From assembly GCA_964386535.1 (NCBI GenBank), contig CAYLRY010000008.1, positions 1 to 64,000 on the forward strand: a stretch of 64,000 nt of DNA, in the 5' to 3' direction. The DNA comes from CAYLRY01 sp964386535 (GTDB lineage: Bacteria > Chloroflexota > Dehalococcoidia > Dehalococcoidales > UBA3254). Both the position numbers and the translations under genes were made by a program. Numbering within the stretch: the stretch's first letter is position 1; every line of letters begins with the position of its first letter. The notes beneath the pieces are model-generated. The model did no database searches. It saw only the letters and a list, made by a program, of their open reading frames with translations, and was not told the DNA's origin. Shown here piece after piece: positions 18,801 through 28,294 of this stretch.

Positions 18801-19607
18801 ATGGGAAAAGAAGTATTGGTAGATTTAAGTCACCCCTTCGGTAATGGATCACCATTGTGGCCTTATTTCGCAGACGTCAAGATCGAACGGATGCATTATA
18901 TGGCTAAATCCGGTGTCTTGTCTCAAACCGTTACCACCGTCATGCATTGTACTACCCACGCTGATTCGCCGGCCCATGTCTTTGAAGGTGGCCGTTTTAC
19001 TCATGAAATACCCCTCACCAGCTACTATGGAGATGCCGTAATCTGGGATATTCCAAAGAAAAAATGGGAACTGATCACCGCCAAGGACCTGGATACCGCC
19101 AATCGGAATCTTCCTATGAAAGAAAATGATATCATTATTATTCACTCTGGCTGGAACAAATACTGGGGCGATAATACCCAGTATTTCTGCTATTCACCCG
19201 GTCTGGGTAAAGAGGCCGGAGAATGGTTTGTAGCGCATAAAGCCAAAGCTGTTGGGGTTGACCAGCAGGCCCTGGACCATCCTCTACATACGGCCATCGG
19301 ACCCCATGGCCCTGGCCCTCTAAGGAAAGATATATGCGAAGAATATAAGCTGGTCACTGGTCATGACGTACTTCAGGATTTCCCGGAATGGGAGCCCTGC
19401 CATAATCTCCTGATGCGGAACGGCATCCTGGGCTGGGAAAATATTGGGGGTGATATCGCTAAGGTGGTCGGAAAGCGGTGTAAAATTTCCGGCTTCCCCA
19501 TTCGCTGGTATCTGGGAGATGGGTCCATCGTCCGCATGGTAGCTTTTATCGATGAAGCTAATATTAACCAGGTGCCTGACCGTGTTTATAAATACGGTAC
19601 GTTCTAA
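18801..19607 (+). CDS. Cyclase-family (kynurenine formamidase-like) metal hydrolase
   Basis: A 268-residue protein. The metal-binding signature HxxTHxDxxxH is present as HCTTHADSPAH (H49, H53, D55, H59), and the early DLSHPFGNGSPLWP segment is typical. The family includes kynurenine formamidase and hydrolases or isomerases acting on cyclic amides and lactones. Here it lies 158 bases after the SDR and 11 before the cupin gene, in a probable acid-degradation operon, so tryptophan catabolism is not implied. AAGGAGC precedes the ATG. The substrate is not deducible. Confidence 0.9.
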   Translation: MGKEVLVDLSHPFGNGSPLWPYFADVKIERMHYMAKSGVLSQTVTTVMHCTTHADSPAHVFEGGRFTHEIPLTSYYGDAVIWDIPKKKWELITAKDLDTANRNLPMKENDIIIIHSGWNKYWGDNTQYFCYSPGLGKEAGEWFVAHKAKAVGVDQQALDHPLHTAIGPHGPGPLRKDICEEYKLVTGHDVLQDFPEWEPCHNLLMRNGILGWENIGGDIAKVVGKRCKISGFPIRWYLGDGSIVRMVAFIDEANINQVPDRVYKYGTF

Positions 19608-19618
19608 AGGAGGTTAGT

Positions 19619-19957
19619 TTGAAAAAAATCAGTTTAAATCAGGTTAAACCTTATGTCGCTTCCAGGCATTTTAATATGACGGCTCTACGGCTGCAAGGAA
19701 GGGAAGAAACCGGAGTCCAGAAATTCTGGGTAGGCTTATCTTACTTTTTACCTGGAGGAGGCGCAGAATGGGCTTATGAGGATAATCCTAACGAAAAAGT
19801 CTATCTGGTATTAGATGGTGAATTAACCGTGAAGAATAAAATAGAAGAGATAACTTTAGGCCCAATGGATTCGCTTTATCTGGCTCCCAATGAAGGCAGA
19901 GAGATTATCAATAAGACCAATAAACCCGTAACCATGGTGGTGATTGTCAATTACTAG
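19619..19957 (+). CDS. Small cupin-domain protein
   Basis: A 112-residue single-domain cupin. The segment LPGGGAEWAYEDNPNEKVYLVLDGELTVK carries the beta-barrel motif 1, with the usual HxH reduced (AEWAYED), so metal binding is uncertain. Motif 2 is LAPNEGREIINKTNKP. The TTG start is well supported by AAAGGAGG five bases upstream, overlapping the previous stop codon. Its place between a cyclase-like hydrolase and a hydroxyacyl-CoA dehydrogenase suggests an isomerase, decarboxylase or regulatory role in the same pathway. That is inference. Confidence 0.85.
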   Translation: MKKISLNQVKPYVASRHFNMTALRLQGREETGVQKFWVGLSYFLPGGGAEWAYEDNPNEKVYLVLDGELTVKNKIEEITLGPMDSLYLAPNEGREIINKTNKPVTMVVIVNY

Positions 19958-19974
19958 GAGGTTAGAAATACACC

Positions 19975-20922
19975 ATGCGAGTAGAAGAAATCAAAACAAT
20001 CGCCGTTGTGGGTGCGGGTTTTATCGGCCCTGGGATTGCTCAGATTTTTGCGCTAAAAGGATATCCGGTTTACTTAATGGATATTAACGCCGGGGTGCTT
20101 CCCAAGGCTATATACAGCATACGTGCCAATTTGTTACGGATGGCAGAGGCGGAGCTTATTTCCTTTGACGAGATTGAAACAATACTACAGAAAGTTCAAG
20201 TTACTACTAACATGCGTGAAGCTGTACTGTCAGCCCATTTGGTTATTGAGGCAGTCAACGAAAACCTAAGTTTAAAGCAAAAAATTTTTAAAAACATGGA
20301 TGATATTTGTCCTCCAGGCACCATACTCTGTACTAATACCTCTGTTATAAGCATAACCGAAATTGCATCTCAGGCGAATCACCGGGAAAGGATCGTAGGG
20401 ACGCATTTCTGGAACCCGCCCTACTTAATCCCCCTGGTTGAAGTGGTAAAAGGACAGGAAACTTCATATGATACCTTGGATGTAACCTTTGATTTGCTCA
20501 GAAATGTCGGTAAACATCCTGTAAAGTGTTTAAAAGATGTACCCGGATTTATCGCAAACCGTCTTCAGCACGCCTTATGGCGGGAAGCTATATCTATTGT
20601 TGAAAACGGTATCGCGGATGCCCAGACTGTAGATGAAGCTATAAAAAACAGTTTCGCCATCCGGCTGCCAGCGCTGGGACCATTAGAGAATGCCGATATG
20701 GTTGGACTGGACCTGACCTTGTCGATCCATGATTATGTTTTTAAATATCTGGAAAACAGCCAGGAACCTTCTATTCTGTTAAAAGAAAAAATCCAGAATG
20801 GAGAGTTTGGTTTTAAATCTGGCAAGGGATTCTACAATTGGTCTCCTGAAGAAGCCCAAAAGGCTGAAGAAAAACTTACCACATACCTGATTAAATGGAC
20901 GAAAGAACAAATGGGTCACTGA
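19975..20922 (+). CDS. 3-hydroxyacyl-CoA dehydrogenase family protein
   Basis: A 315-residue protein with an N-terminal NAD-binding GAGFIG (13-18) and IAQIFA. The catalytic-region GTHFWNPPYLIPLVEVV carries the conserved His of the His-Glu pair, and PGFIANRLQHALWREA marks the C-terminal helical domain. The family oxidises 3-hydroxyacyl-CoA or 3-hydroxy acids (for example L-carnitine) to the 3-keto form. It precedes a BKACE gene that would cleave a beta-keto acid. This pairing resembles dehydrogenase-BKACE modules such as the carnitine/dehydrocarnitine pathway. AGGAGG lies about 13 bases before the ATG. Confidence 0.9.
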   Translation: MRVEEIKTIAVVGAGFIGPGIAQIFALKGYPVYLMDINAGVLPKAIYSIRANLLRMAEAELISFDEIETILQKVQVTTNMREAVLSAHLVIEAVNENLSLKQKIFKNMDDICPPGTILCTNTSVISITEIASQANHRERIVGTHFWNPPYLIPLVEVVKGQETSYDTLDVTFDLLRNVGKHPVKCLKDVPGFIANRLQHALWREAISIVENGIADAQTVDEAIKNSFAIRLPALGPLENADMVGLDLTLSIHDYVFKYLENSQEPSILLKEKIQNGEFGFKSGKGFYNWSPEEAQKAEEKLTTYLIKWTKEQMGH

Positions 20923-21112
20923 TCTTTGATACGTTATGGACTCTGTTTTGAATATAAACGTTATTTTATCCGGGTAAATCAAAGGTTAATAATAGTCAAA
21001 ATATCAAAATTCAATTCATTTCAGAAACTTCCAGGCTTTCTAAATTATATCTATAACCAAATATAACTTTATATATTTGAAATATAATAACTATTTAATT
21101 AAGGAAAATAAT

Positions 21113-22048
21113 ATGGAGAAACTAATCATTACGGCTGCGCTGACCGGCAATATTACCCTGCCAACCCAGACCCCATATCTGCCGCTGACTCCGGAAGAAA
21201 TTGCGGAGGAAGCTGTACGCTGCGCTGAAGCTGGCGCAGCCTCAATCCATGTTCATGCCAGGAACCCGGACACCGGACGGCCTTCAACTGATCCGGTTAT
21301 TTTTAAAAAAACAGCTACTTTGATTAAAGCCAGGTCAAATGTAATTATTTGTCCCACCACTGGAGGTACGGCCGAAATGACCGCGGCTGACCGTATCAGG
21401 GTGGTCCCCGCTCTCAAGCCTGAACTGGCCACCTGTAACATGGGCTCAATTAATTTCTCTATACACCCCATCGTGGACCGCTACAAGGACAGCGATTATA
21501 AATATAGCTGGGAGAAAGAGTTCGCCGCCAGCACCAGGGACTTTATTTTTCGCAATACCTTTGGCGATATTGAGACCTTCTATAAGACCATGGAGGAAAA
21601 TGGGACCAAGCCAGAGCATGAGTGTTATGATGTTGGACATCTGTATAACCTGGCTTTTTTCATACGCAGAGGCCTTATCAGACCTCCGGTATGGATACAG
21701 TTTGTTACCGGGATTTTGGGCGGCATCGGTTCAGATTTTGAAAGTCTAATGTTTATGAAGCAGACTGCCGATAGGCTGCTGGGTGTGAACAATTACAAGT
21801 TTTCAGTGATAGGCGCCGGATTTCCTGCTGAATTTTATGCTGATACCCTATCAATTATGATGGGTGGACATGTGCGAGTTGGTCTGGAGGATAATATTTT
21901 TATTCGAAAAGGCGTGCTGGCCACGAGTAATGCCGAACTAGTGCAGAAAGTGGTTCGCATAGCGCGTGAATTGGGCCGCGAAATTGCCAGCCCGGATGAG
22001 GCCAGATGTATATTGGGTTTAAAAGGCAAAGATAAAGTTAATTTTTAA
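21113..22048 (+). CDS. Beta-keto acid cleavage enzyme (BKACE, DUF849)
   Basis: A 311-residue TIM-barrel protein. The start is set at the ATG with an AAGGAAAA site; an upstream in-frame ATG at 21077 lacks one. KLIITAALTGN is the family N-terminus. GAASIHVHAR (H46, H48) supplies two zinc ligands, followed by DPVIFKKT and the GGTAEM loop. BKACEs condense a beta-keto acid with acetyl-CoA to give acetoacetate and a CoA ester, as in lysine fermentation or carnitine breakdown. As the last gene of the operon it probably handles the keto acid produced by the dehydrogenase upstream. The gap to that gene is 190 bases. Confidence 0.92.
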   Translation: MEKLIITAALTGNITLPTQTPYLPLTPEEIAEEAVRCAEAGAASIHVHARNPDTGRPSTDPVIFKKTATLIKARSNVIICPTTGGTAEMTAADRIRVVPALKPELATCNMGSINFSIHPIVDRYKDSDYKYSWEKEFAASTRDFIFRNTFGDIETFYKTMEENGTKPEHECYDVGHLYNLAFFIRRGLIRPPVWIQFVTGILGGIGSDFESLMFMKQTADRLLGVNNYKFSVIGAGFPAEFYADTLSIMMGGHVRVGLEDNIFIRKGVLATSNAELVQKVVRIARELGREIASPDEARCILGLKGKDKVNF

Positions 22049-22347
22049 GCGGATTAATGATCATCCCGGTATCTTTGGAGGATAAAGAAAACCTTAATCC
22101 ACTAATTGGAAAATCGTAAATATTTGGCGAAAACCAATTGTTTTTTCCCGCTGATCTTTCTGGTCTGTAATCCTGTTGAAAAACGGAAAATTAAAAACCA
22201 CCCCTCACGGAAATTAGCTGATAAATGAATTAAAAAAGCCATGTAATGATTAAGAAATGAACGTTTTATGAGCTGTAATTTGCACGTTGTTGCTCGTTAT
22301 TTTTTTGAGGTATTATCTAGAATTCGCCCTTAACTTATGGTAAAGTA
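22049..22347. other. Intergenic region before plsY
   Basis: 299 bases with no recognisable gene, RNA or convincing promoter. The region is AT-rich towards plsY. Confidence 0.4.
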
Positions 22348-22947
22348 ATGCCAATGTTATCAGGAATTATTCCGATTATTATTGCTTATTTGTTGGGTTC
22401 AATTCCGGTCGCTTATATTATTACCAGATTTCGTAAAGGTATAGATATCCGCGATGTTGGTGTACGCAATATGGGTGGCGCCAATGTTTTCCGGGAAGTG
22501 GGCAAGTGGGAAGGGGTGTTAACCTTAATACTTGATATAGGAAAGGGTGCCCTGGGCGTATTGATTGCGGGGTTTATGGGAGCATCTTTGCCCTGGATAA
22601 TGGCAGCCGGTTTTGCGGGCATGCTTGGTCATAATTATCCGGTGTTTATAGGTTTCAGGGGAGGCAAAGGAATAGCTGTCATAACCGGCATTTTTTTTGT
22701 CATTTCGCCACCGGCAATGGCCAGCTCCGGTGCAATAATCGGCATTGCTATTATTTTCACCCACAATGTCTTTGTGGCTATTGAAATAGCCTCACCCTTT
22801 TTCCTTTTTTTTGTTTGGCTTTGGGAAGGAATAGGAACCTTGTTCTTTTTTACCGTAGCTGTAGTCGCTTTTCAGTTATTCAGAAGCCGTGGCCGTTTAA
22901 AAGAAATTAAGACGCTTACCAGCAGGTTTACAAGAGCTGTTAAATAA
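22348..22947 (+). CDS. plsY: Glycerol-3-phosphate acyltransferase PlsY
   Basis: A 199-residue integral membrane protein with about five TM segments. The three PlsY motifs are visible: LLGSIPVAYI near the N-terminus, the RNMGGANVFREVG variant of GSGNIGATN(V/T)xR, and GHNYPVFIGFRGGKGIAV. The enzyme transfers acyl from acyl-phosphate to glycerol-3-phosphate, the first step of phospholipid synthesis. The SGN of the second motif reads VRNMGGAN, a small departure from the consensus. It is monocistronic, about 95 bases before an amino acid permease. The ribosome site is weak. Confidence 0.9.
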   Translation: MPMLSGIIPIIIAYLLGSIPVAYIITRFRKGIDIRDVGVRNMGGANVFREVGKWEGVLTLILDIGKGALGVLIAGFMGASLPWIMAAGFAGMLGHNYPVFIGFRGGKGIAVITGIFFVISPPAMASSGAIIGIAIIFTHNVFVAIEIASPFFLFFVWLWEGIGTLFFFTVAVVAFQLFRSRGRLKEIKTLTSRFTRAVK

Positions 22948-23062
22948 TTTTCGGTTTGGGACATCAGGCAGGTGATACCGGGGGATTCAGCCACGGCTTA
23001 TATGATAAATAGCCTTTAAACAATCTCGTTGATAGTAAAACATGAACAGGAGTGAGGTATTT

Positions 23063-24388
23063 TTGAAATCCGGTGGTAAGCTAAAAAAGGAATTTAATCT
23101 TATCACTCTGGTAGCAGCCATGATTGGTTTGAATATCGGCGGGTCGCTATTTGTACTGACAGCCATGTCTGCCGGTCTAACTGGGCCCTCATTATTTTTC
23201 GCTCAAATAGTATCGGGATTACCTGTTTTACTGGCATTAATCCCTTACTCAATGTTGACCTCAGCCATCCCCACCAATTGTGGCAATTACCAGTACGCCA
23301 AGCTGTTTTCACGCCCTCTGGCTGTTGCTAGCTGGTGGGGGCTTTTTGCCGCAATTCCCCTTGGTGCCTTGCCTCTGTTTGCCCTTGCCACCGCTAAACT
23401 TCTAATTGTATTGTTTCCAGGTCTTCCTTTAACCGGAACAGCCATCTTGGTGATAACTGTATTTTTTATTATCAATATGATTGGTATAAAGACAGCCGCC
23501 TATATCCAGGCTGCTGGAGTGGCCATTTTGATTATTGCCCTGGGAGTCTTTGTGGTAAAGGGATTACCCGCGATCAATGCACAAAATCTGACGCCTCTGT
23601 TTACCGGTGGTATAACGGGCTTTATAGGAGCAGCAGCGCTCCTTTATACGCTGCTGGCTGGCGGCTTATTTGGCATTGAAATGGGCGATGAAGTGAAAAA
23701 TGCCCGCTCAACCATTCCCAAAGCTCTGATTATTAGCATTCTTGTCGTATTAATTATATATCTGCTGATTGAAATAGTATCGGTAGCAGTTGTCAATTAT
23801 AACACGCTGTCAAAAGGGGGTACCCTGGGTACAGCAGCGGAAGCCTTTTTATCAGATGATTTGTTGGCCTTTTTTGTGGTTGGAGGTGGTATCCTGGCCT
23901 CTACAACAACTATTAATCTGACGATGACCGCTTCAGGACGGTATGCTCTAGCACTGTCTGAGGACGGTCTTTTTCCCCAGTTTTTCAGCAGAATCAGCAG
24001 AAGATTTGGAACACCGCACTGGGGACTCACTCTGGCTTATGTTCTTTCAATAATATCACTGGTGGCTAACCCGTCATTGCAAACGTTGGCAGCTATGTTG
24101 AATTTTGGTTTAATCTTTATAGTTACGCTGGTTTTACTGGCAGCCTTCAGAGTGCCCAAAACACATCCTGAAATTTTCCAAAAGGCCAGATATAAGTTCA
24201 ATAAGATTACCATCTCCATTGCCTCACTGACGGCTGTTGCCATAAACATGGTATTAGGGGTTATCCTGGCGGTGGCAGTGCCCAATGCTTTTCTGATTTT
24301 CATGGGCTTCGTGATTTTTGGGGTTGCCTTTTATTTTGTTAGAAAGAGAATGGGAGTGACTCCCTCACTAGTCTCTTCCAAAGAATAA
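23063..24388 (+). CDS. APC-superfamily amino acid permease
   Basis: About 441 residues with 12 hydrophobic segments. The start of TM1 reads LVAAMIGLNIGGSLFVL, the unwound Gly-rich motif of APC transporters. A TTG start at 23063 is favoured by GAGG six bases before it; an upstream ATG at 23042 lacks a site. ALLYTLLAGGLFGIEMGDEVKNARSTIPKAL is the conserved TM6-loop motif. It is likely a secondary symporter for amino acids or related amines; specificity cannot be read. The neighbours give no operon context. Confidence 0.88.
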   Translation: MKSGGKLKKEFNLITLVAAMIGLNIGGSLFVLTAMSAGLTGPSLFFAQIVSGLPVLLALIPYSMLTSAIPTNCGNYQYAKLFSRPLAVASWWGLFAAIPLGALPLFALATAKLLIVLFPGLPLTGTAILVITVFFIINMIGIKTAAYIQAAGVAILIIALGVFVVKGLPAINAQNLTPLFTGGITGFIGAAALLYTLLAGGLFGIEMGDEVKNARSTIPKALIISILVVLIIYLLIEIVSVAVVNYNTLSKGGTLGTAAEAFLSDDLLAFFVVGGGILASTTTINLTMTASGRYALALSEDGLFPQFFSRISRRFGTPHWGLTLAYVLSIISLVANPSLQTLAAMLNFGLIFIVTLVLLAAFRVPKTHPEIFQKARYKFNKITISIASLTAVAINMVLGVILAVAVPNAFLIFMGFVIFGVAFYFVRKRMGVTPSLVSSKE

Positions 24389-24491
24389 TGAAATGTATTC
24401 ATTTGACGGAATGTAGTAAAATTGGACTTAGGGATTCAGACCTTTCGCGCTTAAAATGGTTGGATTAGATAATATCGCTTGGATCTAAATT

Positions 24492-24770
24492 ATGATTGAA
24501 ATAGCAGACGATACCAGAGATATAATAAAAAAAATCCTGTCACAAAACCCCGGTAAGTGCTTACGCATGGTAGTAAATGGAAATGGCTGTGGAGGCCCTT
24601 ATTTGGGGCTGTCTCTAGATGAGGCAGAACCTTATGAAGTAATAACCATGGTTAACGGAATAGAAATGTTAATTTCTGATGATGTTAAGAAATACGCTGA
24701 AAGTACAACTATAAATATATTCATTAACCATATTAATCAGGCACATCCAGGTAACGTCATTAAACCTTAA
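24492..24770 (+). CDS. HesB/IscA-like protein
   Basis: A 92-residue protein resembling the HesB-related (seleno)protein family. The core NGNGCGGPYLGLSLDEAEPYE contains a single conserved Cys (C33) followed by GGPxLGLxLDE, and there is no C-terminal CxC pair as in IscA. In selenoprotein members of this family one of the positions near CGG is Sec; here no TGA occurs inside the gene. The role in Fe-S or redox chemistry is uncertain. Its stop overlaps by four bases the convergent stop of the zinc-ribbon gene. No good ribosome site precedes the ATG. Confidence 0.72.
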   Translation: MIEIADDTRDIIKKILSQNPGKCLRMVVNGNGCGGPYLGLSLDEAEPYEVITMVNGIEMLISDDVKKYAESTTINIFINHINQAHPGNVIKP

Positions 24771-25039
24771 TAAGCGTCTTCTTCCAGATTTTTTGTAATT
24801 TTAAGCGGCTCAAAAGCGGGAATTTTATCCTGTTTCCACATATCCACCATGTTTTGCGTATTTGTATCTGCATTTACGTTTGCTGGCATATGCTCAGCCA
24901 TATAAGGCTTTTTTAAAGGTTTGTCCAGAGGTATATCGCGTGTATAACCGCACTGAATGCACTGTTCGTACCAGCCGAATTCATCCTTATCCAGAACCAG
25001 TGAGCCTCCGCATTTTTTACACCCATGAATTTTCATCAT
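24767..25039 (-). CDS. Small zinc-ribbon protein
   Basis: A 90-residue protein. The N-terminal CKKCGGSLVLDKDEFGWYEQCIQCGY gives two CxxC pairs (C7, C10 and C27, C30), a typical rubredoxin/zinc-ribbon knuckle pair. The rest is polar with no known domain. GGGAGGG lies about ten bases upstream of its ATG. Short zinc ribbons of this type may bind nucleic acid or act as adaptor proteins; no function can be assigned. Confidence 0.72.
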   Translation of the reverse strand: MMKIHGCKKCGGSLVLDKDEFGWYEQCIQCGYTRDIPLDKPLKKPYMAEHMPANVNADTNTQNMVDMWKQDKIPAFEPLKITKNLEEDAY

Positions 25040-25114
25040 TTTACCGTCCCTCCCGTCATGGTAACTTTTTCTGATCCCAGTTTTTAAATATTTTGATTGA
25101 CATCTTAAGCTTAT

Positions 25115-25396
25115 TTATCTCGATGGCACTTCTGCTTTTTCTACCTGTTTAATCGATATCAAGGTCTGGTTCATGTCCCAAACCTTACTGAGAAGGCCGC
25201 GAAGCGCGGATTGGTCTGCCATTATGCCGGTTAATATCGTACAATCATCTTCGTAAGTAATCACCATTTCGTCCAACCAGCTAGACCAGCTTTTATCCAG
25301 GTATCCCTGTAATCTAATCTCATACATTACTGGCTTATCGATGTTTTTTCCTCCATTGTTCCCGGTTTTAAACATTTCCAGATCCTGGCCTTTCAT
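25115..25396 (-). CDS. Small conserved protein found near MalT/LuxR regulators (Chloroflexota type)
   Basis: A 93-residue soluble protein. The core MYEIRLQGYLDKSWSSWLD..VITYED.CTILTG...DQSALRGLLSKVWDMNQTLISI resembles short proteins I recall as common in Chloroflexota, often with LuxR-type regulators. No catalytic motif is seen. The real start could be the later Met before YEIRLQG, because the first ATG has a weak site. It is divergent from the large regulator at 25598 and probably co-regulated with it. Function unknown. Confidence 0.7.
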   Translation of the reverse strand: MKGQDLEMFKTGNNGGKNIDKPVMYEIRLQGYLDKSWSSWLDEMVITYEDDCTILTGIMADQSALRGLLSKVWDMNQTLISIKQVEKAEVPSR

Positions 25397-25432
25397 CTCT
25401 TATGGCTATATTTTAAATTGCCCCCAGACTTC

Positions 25433-25461
25433 TTGACACCGGGCTTAAGTACAGTTATGGT
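25433..25461 (+). promoter_or_regulatory. Candidate promoter of the MalT/LuxR regulator gene
   Basis: TTGACA at 25433-25438 is followed after 17 bases by TATGGT at 25456-25461. A cluster of GTACA repeats (GTACAG, GGTACA, GGTACAG) spans 25449-25476 and could bind an activator. The predicted start lies about 130 bases before the gene. Confidence 0.5.
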
Positions 25462-25597
25462 ACACTAATGGTACAGTTCCCCGGTCTATATTCTCTGTTT
25501 TGTTCTTAGCCGGATGATGTTATAATCGTTACATGACTATTGGGTGGCTAATATAGACGATTAATAGCAAAAGAATCCTTATCCGGAGATAAACCAA

Positions 25598-28294
25598 TTG
25601 ATTTCGGAACAATTACTGAAAACTAAGTTGACCATCCCTGTAGGAAGACAGATGGTAGTAGCCAGATCACGTTTGATCGAGCGTTTGAACACCGGAATTG
25701 AAGGAAAGCTTATACTTATTTCTGCTCCTGCCGGATTTGGAAAAACCACCCTGGTAACAACCTGGATTGCCGGTATCGAACGTAAGGTTGCCTGGTTATC
25801 TCTGGATGAAGGAGACAATGACTCAGCCCTATGGTTTGAATACTTAATTGCGGCCTTACGAGAAATCAAACCTAAAATTGGCGCCAGTGCTTTAAGGCTA
25901 TTCCGATCATCTCAGGAGCCTACTCTGGCTAAAAATGTTCTCACCGATCTGATCAATGAAGTCTGCTCCGTGCCTTTTCATTTTATGCTGGTTCTGGATG
26001 ATTATCATGTAATCAAGAACAAAGATATCCATAACGCAATGGACTTTTTACTTGAAAATTTGCCTCAAAACATGCATCTGGTAATCTTAACGCGTTCTGA
26101 TCCTCCTTTCCACCTCTCTTACCTAAGAGGCAGGGCGCAATTGACGGAGTTACGGGCGGTTGATTTACGATTCACCACTCAGGAGGTTGGGGATTTCCTT
26201 AACCGTGTGATGAATCTTAATCTCAGTCAGGAAGAAGTCGCCTCATTAGATGCCCGCAGTGAAGGCTGGATTGCAGGGCTGCAAATGGCTGCAATTTCCC
26301 TGAAAGGACGCACTGATACTGCCCAATTTATTGCAGCCTTCAGCGGCAGCAACCGTAATATTATGGACTATCTCTTTGAAGAAGTCTTTGACCGTCAGCC
26401 TGAGGATGTTCAATCCTTTTTGCTTCAGACATCTATTTTAGAGCAGTTGACAGGCCCCCTGTGTGATGCTGTCACCGGTAGAAACAACAGTCAAGCTATT
26501 CTGGAAACTATGAAAAAAGCTAATCTTTTTATTTTATCTCTGGATGATGATGGACGCTGGTACCGTTACCATCCACTTTTTGCAGATCTATTATTCCATA
26601 GCTTGAAAAATTCTCAACCCTCGTCTATACATGTTCTTTATGAAAGAGCCAGTTTATGGTATGAGCAAAACGGGCTGGCTGTACCGGCGATAGAACATGC
26701 TATTTTAGGCCAAAATTTTAACCTGGCTGCCAGTCTTATTATACGGCATGCTGAGACCACTTTGATGCATGGTGAGCTGGCCACCTTAAGAAGATGGATC
26801 CGTTCTCTACCGGTTGAAAGCATAAACTCAAATCCCATTCTGCTTATTTTTCAGGTTCTGGCGGATCTCTGGCTTCATGAAGGTCTTTTAATAAGGGAAG
26901 AGAACTGGTTACAGAGGGCAGAAGAATTAGATCCACAAAAACAGCAAATTGGCCCCCTCCTGGCGGTCAGAGCTGTCTTATCAGCCGCTCAGGGTCAAAC
27001 ATTTCGAAGTGTTGATCTGGCTCATCAGGCGCTTGAAGTTTTACCTCCCGAAAGCACTTTCTGGAGGTCCGTGGTGATTCCCTGTTTGGGACAATTCAGC
27101 CTGTTAAGAGCTGAATTACCGGCTATTCCTGTGGCTGTTAATCTATATAACGAAGCTGTCAATATGGGTATAAAAACAGCCAGTCTTTTTACAACAGTTT
27201 TAGCCCTCCGCCGTTTGGCAGAGACACATATCGCGGCAGGGCATTTACGCGAAGCACAAAAGTGCTACCAAAGAATTATCGATTTGGCTGTAGACAGCCA
27301 GGGCAAACTGCTTCCCCTGGCCAGTTTCGGCTTTATGGGTTTGGGCAGCCTGGAGCGCGAATGGCATAATTTGGATAAGGCTGTCACATTGCTGGATCAG
27401 GGTATTCGTCTGGCCAGCGGGAAACTGGGATCATGGCAGTTAGAAGGCTTTATTAATCTAGCGCGTGTCAGGGCTATGCAAGGTAATACCTCTGAAGCCG
27501 CTCAATTGATCCGAAATGCCTGGCAGCTAACCTCTGAATCTCCAGATAGTAAACAATTCGAAATATTTGTGGTTGTCCATGAGGTTCTTCTATCTCTAAG
27601 ACGGGGTGACCTTACGATGCCGGCTGGATGGGCCAGAGAGCGGAGTCAAAAGTCCGTATCTGAACTGGGCCATGTTTCTGATCGAAAATCAGTAGCAGGT
27701 TATTATTCATCAGAATTAGAGCAGATAACCCTGGCCAGGGTTTATCTTGCACAGGGAATCCCAGCAGAAGCGCTGAAAACTCTGGAAATAGTGTCTGAAT
27801 CGGCAAAAAAGCTAGAACGTAACGGTGTACTGATTGAAATTCAAACGTTAGAAGCGCTTGCTTATAAAGCTCTGGGCAACACTGATAAAGCTTTAAGGTT
27901 ACTCCAGAATTCCCTTTCAACGGCTGAAAGTGAAGGTTATTTCAGTCTCTATATCGAAGAAGGGCTCCCTATGGCCAGGCTTTTATATGAAGCTTCTCAG
28001 CAAAAAATTAAACCAGAGTATGTTCACCGTCTGTTAGAAACTATACATAATATAAATATCGAATCAGAGCAACCAGGCAAGGTTTCCAGAATCCTGGAAC
28101 CTTTGAGTGATAGAGAACTGAAAGTACTGGAATTGCTGTCCCGGGGGTTATCCAATAAAGAAATTGCAGAACTGTTATGTATTGAATTGCGCACAGTGAA
28201 ATGGCATACTGGCAATATATTTGGGAAACTTAATGTAAAAAATCGAACGGAGGCCGTGGTCAGAGCCAGGGAACTGAATGTACTATCTTCCTGA
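25598..28294 (+). CDS. MalT-type ATP-dependent LuxR family regulator
   Basis: An 898-residue STAND ATPase regulator. Walker A is APAGFGKTT (about 43-51), followed by VAWLSLDEGDND and the Walker-B-like FMLVLDDYHVI. A winged-helix/TPR-like middle (about 330-800) senses signals. A C-terminal LuxR helix-turn-helix reads LSDRELKVLELLSRGLSNKEIAE...VKWHTGNIFGKLNVKNRTEA. Such proteins bind an inducer and ATP, oligomerise and activate transcription. Length and domain order match MalT (901 residues). The TTG start follows a CCGGAGA stretch. The inducer is unknown. Multiple copies of this family are typical of Chloroflexota. Confidence 0.93.
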   Translation: MISEQLLKTKLTIPVGRQMVVARSRLIERLNTGIEGKLILISAPAGFGKTTLVTTWIAGIERKVAWLSLDEGDNDSALWFEYLIAALREIKPKIGASALRLFRSSQEPTLAKNVLTDLINEVCSVPFHFMLVLDDYHVIKNKDIHNAMDFLLENLPQNMHLVILTRSDPPFHLSYLRGRAQLTELRAVDLRFTTQEVGDFLNRVMNLNLSQEEVASLDARSEGWIAGLQMAAISLKGRTDTAQFIAAFSGSNRNIMDYLFEEVFDRQPEDVQSFLLQTSILEQLTGPLCDAVTGRNNSQAILETMKKANLFILSLDDDGRWYRYHPLFADLLFHSLKNSQPSSIHVLYERASLWYEQNGLAVPAIEHAILGQNFNLAASLIIRHAETTLMHGELATLRRWIRSLPVESINSNPILLIFQVLADLWLHEGLLIREENWLQRAEELDPQKQQIGPLLAVRAVLSAAQGQTFRSVDLAHQALEVLPPESTFWRSVVIPCLGQFSLLRAELPAIPVAVNLYNEAVNMGIKTASLFTTVLALRRLAETHIAAGHLREAQKCYQRIIDLAVDSQGKLLPLASFGFMGLGSLEREWHNLDKAVTLLDQGIRLASGKLGSWQLEGFINLARVRAMQGNTSEAAQLIRNAWQLTSESPDSKQFEIFVVVHEVLLSLRRGDLTMPAGWARERSQKSVSELGHVSDRKSVAGYYSSELEQITLARVYLAQGIPAEALKTLEIVSESAKKLERNGVLIEIQTLEALAYKALGNTDKALRLLQNSLSTAESEGYFSLYIEEGLPMARLLYEASQQKIKPEYVHRLLETIHNINIESEQPGKVSRILEPLSDRELKVLELLSRGLSNKEIAELLCIELRTVKWHTGNIFGKLNVKNRTEAVVRARELNVLSS

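Noticed and set aside
22320..22332. A GAATTCGCCCTT 12-mer identical to the edge of a common TA-cloning vector
   Set aside because: A match of this length can arise by chance, the flanks are unlike vector, and the surrounding sequence is continuous with normal intergenic DNA.
24492..24770. A selenoprotein version of the HesB-like gene
   Set aside because: The key position is an ordinary Cys codon, there is no in-frame TGA, and no SECIS-like hairpin was noticed.
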